In this document: positions 33,897 to 37,281 of the stretch, in pieces | How the letters are laid out: each line of letters starts with the position of its first letter | Position numbering within the stretch: the first letter of the stretch is position 1 | Assembly: GCF_009377185.1 (NCBI RefSeq) | Contig: NZ_VJZC01000040.1 | Coordinates: 1 to 37,281 of the forward strand | From: Streptomyces spongiae | GTDB taxonomy: Bacteria; Actinomycetota; Actinomycetes; Streptomycetales; Streptomycetaceae | Reading direction: 5' to 3' | Length of the DNA stretch: 37,281 nucleotides | Program-made: the position numbers and the translations under genes | The notes under the pieces: model-generated | Told to the model about the DNA's origin: nothing | What the model saw: only the letters and a program-made list of their open reading frames with translations | Database searches by the model: none

Positions 33897-36365
33897 TCAG
33901 CGGGAGCGGCGCGGCAACGTCAGCTCGAACCACACCGTCTTGCCGGTGCTGGTCCGGCTGGTCCCCCACTCGCGGGCCAGGGTGCTGACCACGCGCATCC
34001 CCCGGCCGTACTCGTCGCCTGGGCCCACGCTGAGCAGCGTCGGCAGGGCGGGGTCGTCGTCCTCGACCTCGCACAGCAGGGTGTCGCCCCGGACCAGGCG
34101 CAGCTCGACCCGGTGGCCGCATCCGTGCCGTACGGCGTTGGTGACCAGCTCGTTGACCAGTGTCTCGGCCGCGTCCACGAGCGTGTTCAGGCCCCAGACG
34201 TGGAGCTGTTCACGGACGGCGGCACGGGCCCTGCCGGCCTCGGCCGGGTCGCGGACGAGCCGCCACTCGGCGACGTCCTCGGGTTCGATGCCGTTGAGGC
34301 GGGCCATCAGCAGGGCCACGTCGTCCTTGCGGCCACCGCGCGTGTTGAGGGCGCGGATGATGGTGTCGCAGGCGTCGTCCATGGAGGCGGCCGGGTGGGC
34401 GGCGGACTCGCAGAGCGTGGCGAGGCCGACACCGATGTCCTCGCCGCGCACCTCGACCAGTCCGTCGGTGCACATCACGAGCCGGTCTCCGGGCTCCACC
34501 CGCACGCGTACGGCCTCGAAGGGCACCCCGCCGACGCCGATGGGCGCGCCGGTGGGCAGGTCGAGCAGCTCGCTGCCACCGTCCACGGCGCGGACCAGCA
34601 CGGGTGGGATGTGGCCCGCGTTGGCGAGGTGCAGTTCACTCGCGATGGGGTCGTAGACGGCGTACAGGCAGGTCGCGAGGTAGTGCTCGCCGAGGCGCTG
34701 GGCGAGGTCGTCGAGGTTGCGCAGGAGCTGTGCGGGCGGCAGGTCGAGTCCGGCCATGGTCTGGACGGCGGTGCGCAACTGGCCCATCATCGCCGCCGAG
34801 TTGAGGCCGTGGCCCATGACGTCGCCGACGACCAGCGCGGTGCGCGCGCCGGGCAGCTTCACCGAGTCGAACCAGTCACCGCCGACGCGCCCCAGCAAAG
34901 TACCCGGCAGATAGCGGGTGGCGATGTCGCAGCCCGGCATGCGGGCAGCTATCTGCGGCAGCATGCTGTCCTGGAGCGTCTCGGCGACGTTCTCCTGGTA
35001 GGTGTACATGCGCGCGTTGTCGAGGACGAGGCCCGCGCGGGCGGCGAGTTCGGCGCCGGTGACGCGGTCCATGTCGTTGAAGACGGGGCGCTCCGGGTGG
35101 CGCAGCAGGATCATGAAGCCGAGCACCACGTTGCGTGCTTTCAGGGGCACGATCAGCATGGAACGGCCGGTGATCAGCGGCCGGATGTCGCGCTTCTCGA
35201 ACTGCGCGGCGATCGCGTGCCCCATCTCCTCGCTGATGCGCGGCACGAGGACGGGCTCACCGCTGGTCATGCACTGGAAGAACGGCGTGTGCGCGGGGAA
35301 CGGCATGGCCTCGCCGACCGGCACGACATCGTCCCAGCGCCCCGGCTCGTCGGTGTGCTCCAGGGCCACGCGGTGCCACATGGTGGTCGTGTCGGGCACG
35401 CCGTCGGGGAAGCCCTCACCGGCGACGACCTGTTCGCGCAGATAGGTGCCCGCGACGTCGGTGAACCGCGGTACGACGGCCCTGCTGACCTCGATGATGG
35501 TCCGGGAGAGGTCGAGTGAGGTGCCGATGCGTGAGCTGACCTCGTTGAGGAACTCCAGGCGCTCACGTACGGCGGCGTACTCGAGGTCCTCGACCTCGTC
35601 CTGGAGGTCCTCCGGCACGGGCAGGCCCTCGGCGACGGCCCGCGCGGCCCGCTCGCGGCGTACCCGGCGCTCGGCCCGGCGCGGTACGCCCCAGTCGGGG
35701 GTGACCGGCACGCGGTCGTTCTGGCTGAACTCCAGGATGGGATAGCCGAGTTCCAGTACCTGGGCGACGATGCGGGCGCTCTCGCCGACGCTCATGCTGG
35801 GCAGGATCTCGGGGAGCCTGCGGGCGAGTTCCTCGGCGCCGGGGAAGTCGGTGTGCAGGGCGAAGCCGGGGGCGATCCGCTCGACGGTGACACCGTCCTC
35901 GTCGTGTCGCATCCCGTCGGCGTCGGCGGCGAGCACGAGCAGCCGCTCCCGCCCGGGTCCGACCAGCGGGTACGCCCACCACAGTACGTCGACGCGGCCC
36001 CGGTCCCGCTCGGGGACCGTCAGGCGGGCTCGCCCGGCGGCGGGGTAGGCGAGCCGTCCGCCGAGGGACGACTCCAGGTCGGGGCCGAGTCCGTCGTCCG
36101 CGGCGTAGGACCCGTACGGGACGGCCTCGTCCGCCTCGGGCAGTGCGCCGGACACGGGCAGCAGGTCCACCGCGGGGCGACCCACCGCGTCTTCCTTCGA
36201 GGCGCCGAACAGCCGGCGGGCGCCGGTGCTCCAGTGCGAGACGTGCCCCTCGCGATCGACCACGATCACGGCGAGCGGGATGCGGCCGACGGTGGTGTGC
36301 CCCGCCGGCGCTCCTCTTCCAGCCCCGCGGCTGGGAGATGTGCCGCTCTCTCCGGCACGGTCCAT
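33897..36365 (-). CDS. PAS-GAF-PP2C (SpoIIE) phosphatase with C-terminal anti-sigma-type kinase domain
   Basis: 822 residues. PAS at about 25-150 (I-P-L-A-V-I-V-V-D-R-E-G-H-V-S-H-W-S-T-G-A); GAF at about 270-452; SpoIIE-type PP2C at about 470-690 with G-G-D-W-F-D (about 495-500), V-G-D-V-M-G-H-G (513-520), C-T-D-G-L-V-E and G-G-R-K-D-D-V-A-L; HATPase of the RsbW/SpoIIAB type at about 700-820 with N-E-L-V-T-N-A (738-744) and G-D-E-Y-G-R-G-M. Such proteins de-phosphorylate or phosphorylate anti-anti-sigma factors in partner-switching control of stress sigma factors. No membrane part. ATG 36365 after GAGGGGCCTGGCC. A link to the sigma-B-type promoters here is inference. Confidence 0.93.
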   Translation of the reverse strand: MDRAGESGTSPSRGAGRGAPAGHTTVGRIPLAVIVVDREGHVSHWSTGARRLFGASKEDAVGRPAVDLLPVSGALPEADEAVPYGSYAADDGLGPDLESSLGGRLAYPAAGRARLTVPERDRGRVDVLWWAYPLVGPGRERLLVLAADADGMRHDEDGVTVERIAPGFALHTDFPGAEELARRLPEILPSMSVGESARIVAQVLELGYPILEFSQNDRVPVTPDWGVPRRAERRVRRERAARAVAEGLPVPEDLQDEVEDLEYAAVRERLEFLNEVSSRIGTSLDLSRTIIEVSRAVVPRFTDVAGTYLREQVVAGEGFPDGVPDTTTMWHRVALEHTDEPGRWDDVVPVGEAMPFPAHTPFFQCMTSGEPVLVPRISEEMGHAIAAQFEKRDIRPLITGRSMLIVPLKARNVVLGFMILLRHPERPVFNDMDRVTGAELAARAGLVLDNARMYTYQENVAETLQDSMLPQIAARMPGCDIATRYLPGTLLGRVGGDWFDSVKLPGARTALVVGDVMGHGLNSAAMMGQLRTAVQTMAGLDLPPAQLLRNLDDLAQRLGEHYLATCLYAVYDPIASELHLANAGHIPPVLVRAVDGGSELLDLPTGAPIGVGGVPFEAVRVRVEPGDRLVMCTDGLVEVRGEDIGVGLATLCESAAHPAASMDDACDTIIRALNTRGGRKDDVALLMARLNGIEPEDVAEWRLVRDPAEAGRARAAVREQLHVWGLNTLVDAAETLVNELVTNAVRHGCGHRVELRLVRGDTLLCEVEDDDPALPTLLSVGPGDEYGRGMRVVSTLAREWGTSRTSTGKTVWFELTLPRRSR

Positions 36366-36520
36366 GGCCAGGCCCCTCTCCCCACGGCTCCGCGAGATCT
36401 GTGCCGCCGCCACTACCGTACGGCCACGTCCGGTTGCGATGTGTGGCAATACGCCAAATTGGCCCCGGGGTCGCCTCCGGGGCGCGCACCCCGGCGCACG
36501 ACTCCGGCCGCGGGTGCGCG

Positions 36521-37281
36521 TCAGTCCTCGTGTTCCAGCCGCAGGTCCCGTTCCGTGCCGTCGCCACCCGCGACCTGGAGGACGGTGGCCACGGGTGGGT
36601 AGCCCGAGGCCAGGACCGTGTACTCGCCGGGGGCGAGGTCACCGAACCGGAACGCTCCGTCGGCGCTGGTGGTGAGTGTGCCGACGACGCTGCCGGTGAT
36701 GTCGAGAAGGGTGACGCGGGCGTCCTCGACGGGGCGCCCGCCGCCGGCGCGGACCTTGCCGGACAGGACGGCGCCGCCCACGAGTTCGATGTCCTGGCGG
36801 CTCTCGCGGGTGGCCTGGACGGTGACGGGGAGGGCGGCGGGGCTGAAGGTGTGCGCGCCGGCGGCGAGGGTGTACTCGCCGGCCACCAGCTCCGTGATGA
36901 GGTACCCCCCTTCGCTCCCGCTGCGGGTGGTGGCGACGACCTGTCCGTGGACGTCGGTGAGCGTGACGGTCGCGTCCCGCAGGGGGCGCCCGTCCGCGGT
37001 GACCACCCGCCCGGCGAGCCGTCCCGTGCCGCCGAGCACCACGTCGAGCTCCACGGGCAGCTCGCCCAGCGTCACGGTCACCGCCTGCGGCTGGTGACCG
37101 CCGGCCGCGGCGATGAGCATGTACGACCCGGCCCCGGGCGTGGCCAGCGCGTACCGCCCGTCCTCGCCGCTGGCGCCGCGCCCGATCTGCTGCCCGATCG
37201 TGTCGATGAGGGTGAGCGCGGCGCGGGGCACGACGGCGCCGTCGTGGGTCCGGACGATGCCGCGGACGGGAACGTCGGGGC
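36521..37281 (-). CDS. Carboxypeptidase-regulatory-like repeat protein, N-terminus beyond the window
   Basis: The frame is open through the right edge; codons past the GTG at 37231 read ...P-D-V-P-V-R-G-I-V-R-T-H-D-G-A-V, so the GTG is internal. Three 75-80 residue repeats, each G-x-V/L-x-x-x-D-G-R/A-x-L/V-x-x-A-x-V/L-T-L-x-D followed by G-x-Y/F-x-F/L-x-x-L-x-x-G-x-Y-x-L/V-x-A-x-G, are transthyretin-like carboxypeptidase-regulatory domains. Ending R-L-E-H-E-D. In Streptomyces such arrays often form the C-terminus of MFS transporters, so the missing part may be membrane protein (inference). Confidence 0.85.
   Translation of the reverse strand, partial: PDVPVRGIVRTHDGAVVPRAALTLIDTIGQQIGRGASGEDGRYALATPGAGSYMLIAAAGGHQPQAVTVTLGELPVELDVVLGGTGRLAGRVVTADGRPLRDATVTLTDVHGQVVATTRSGSEGGYLITELVAGEYTLAAGAHTFSPAALPVTVQATRESRQDIELVGGAVLSGKVRAGGGRPVEDARVTLLDITGSVVGTLTTSADGAFRFGDLAPGEYTVLASGYPPVATVLQVAGGDGTERDLRLEHED

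Overview
The window is about 37 kb of very GC-rich (roughly 70-73 percent) chromosome with dense GC-third-position coding, GTG starts, overlapping stop/start codons, probable leaderless genes and GGGTAC-type stress promoters. This, the gene families and a ten-gene gas-vesicle cluster in the order gvpO-A-F-G-Y-Z-J-L-S-K all point to a Streptomyces (or very close relative). No CRISPR array, rRNA, tRNA, IS element or prophage was seen. Two genes are cut by the window edges: a YceI-family protein on the left and a carboxypeptidase-regulatory-like repeat protein on the right.

Layout. 1-8.7 kb is a stress/detoxification block: YceI, a hexapeptide acyltransferase with a large helical extension, a tiny membrane protein, a DUF2795 protein, a CBS-domain protein, a PfpI/DJ-1 protein translationally coupled to a large-subunit catalase, then a divergent pair (DUF6158 with a TIGR03086/DinB-like protein on minus; a bacterial eRF1-like protein on plus). 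8.7-13.3 kb holds an ABC-F ATPase, a PAP2 phosphatase/diacylglycerol-kinase fusion, a SAM methyltransferase and a 56-residue hydrophobic protein. 13.3-18.9 kb is the gas-vesicle operon on the minus strand, nearly all of it coupled by 1-4 base overlaps. 19-22.5 kb is a coupled type II NADH dehydrogenase/transketolase pair. 22.5-26.1 kb holds a small holin-X-like membrane protein, a VOC protein, a GNAT acetyltransferase and a secreted CocE/NonD hydrolase with a well-formed promoter and operator. 26.2-31.4 kb is a four-gene peptidase operon (M55 D-aminopeptidase, M20, S9, S66 LD-carboxypeptidase). 31.7-33.0 kb is a visibly lower-GC single-pass membrane protein, probably acquired. 33-37.3 kb holds a methyltransferase, a PAS-GAF-PP2C-HATPase phosphatase and the truncated repeat protein.

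How it may work together. Several intergenic regions carry a GNNT-N14/15-GGGTAC pattern, the form I know for Streptomyces sigma-B (osmotic/general stress) promoters: ahead of the DUF2795 gene, the CBS gene, the eRF1-like gene, the DUF6158 gene, and one site in front of no clear gene. Together with catalase, the DJ-1-like protein, gas-vesicle genes and a PP2C/anti-sigma-kinase-type regulator, the region reads as a general-stress island. The link between these genes is inference.

Notable structure beyond genes: three copies of a conserved intergenic element (GCGCCCC hairpin followed by GGGGAACTGCGCGAC), three genes whose 3' ends carry short tandem duplications, a triple 16-bp repeat between gvpO and gvpA, and an orphan stress promoter followed by a perfect 14-bp hairpin that could bound a small RNA.
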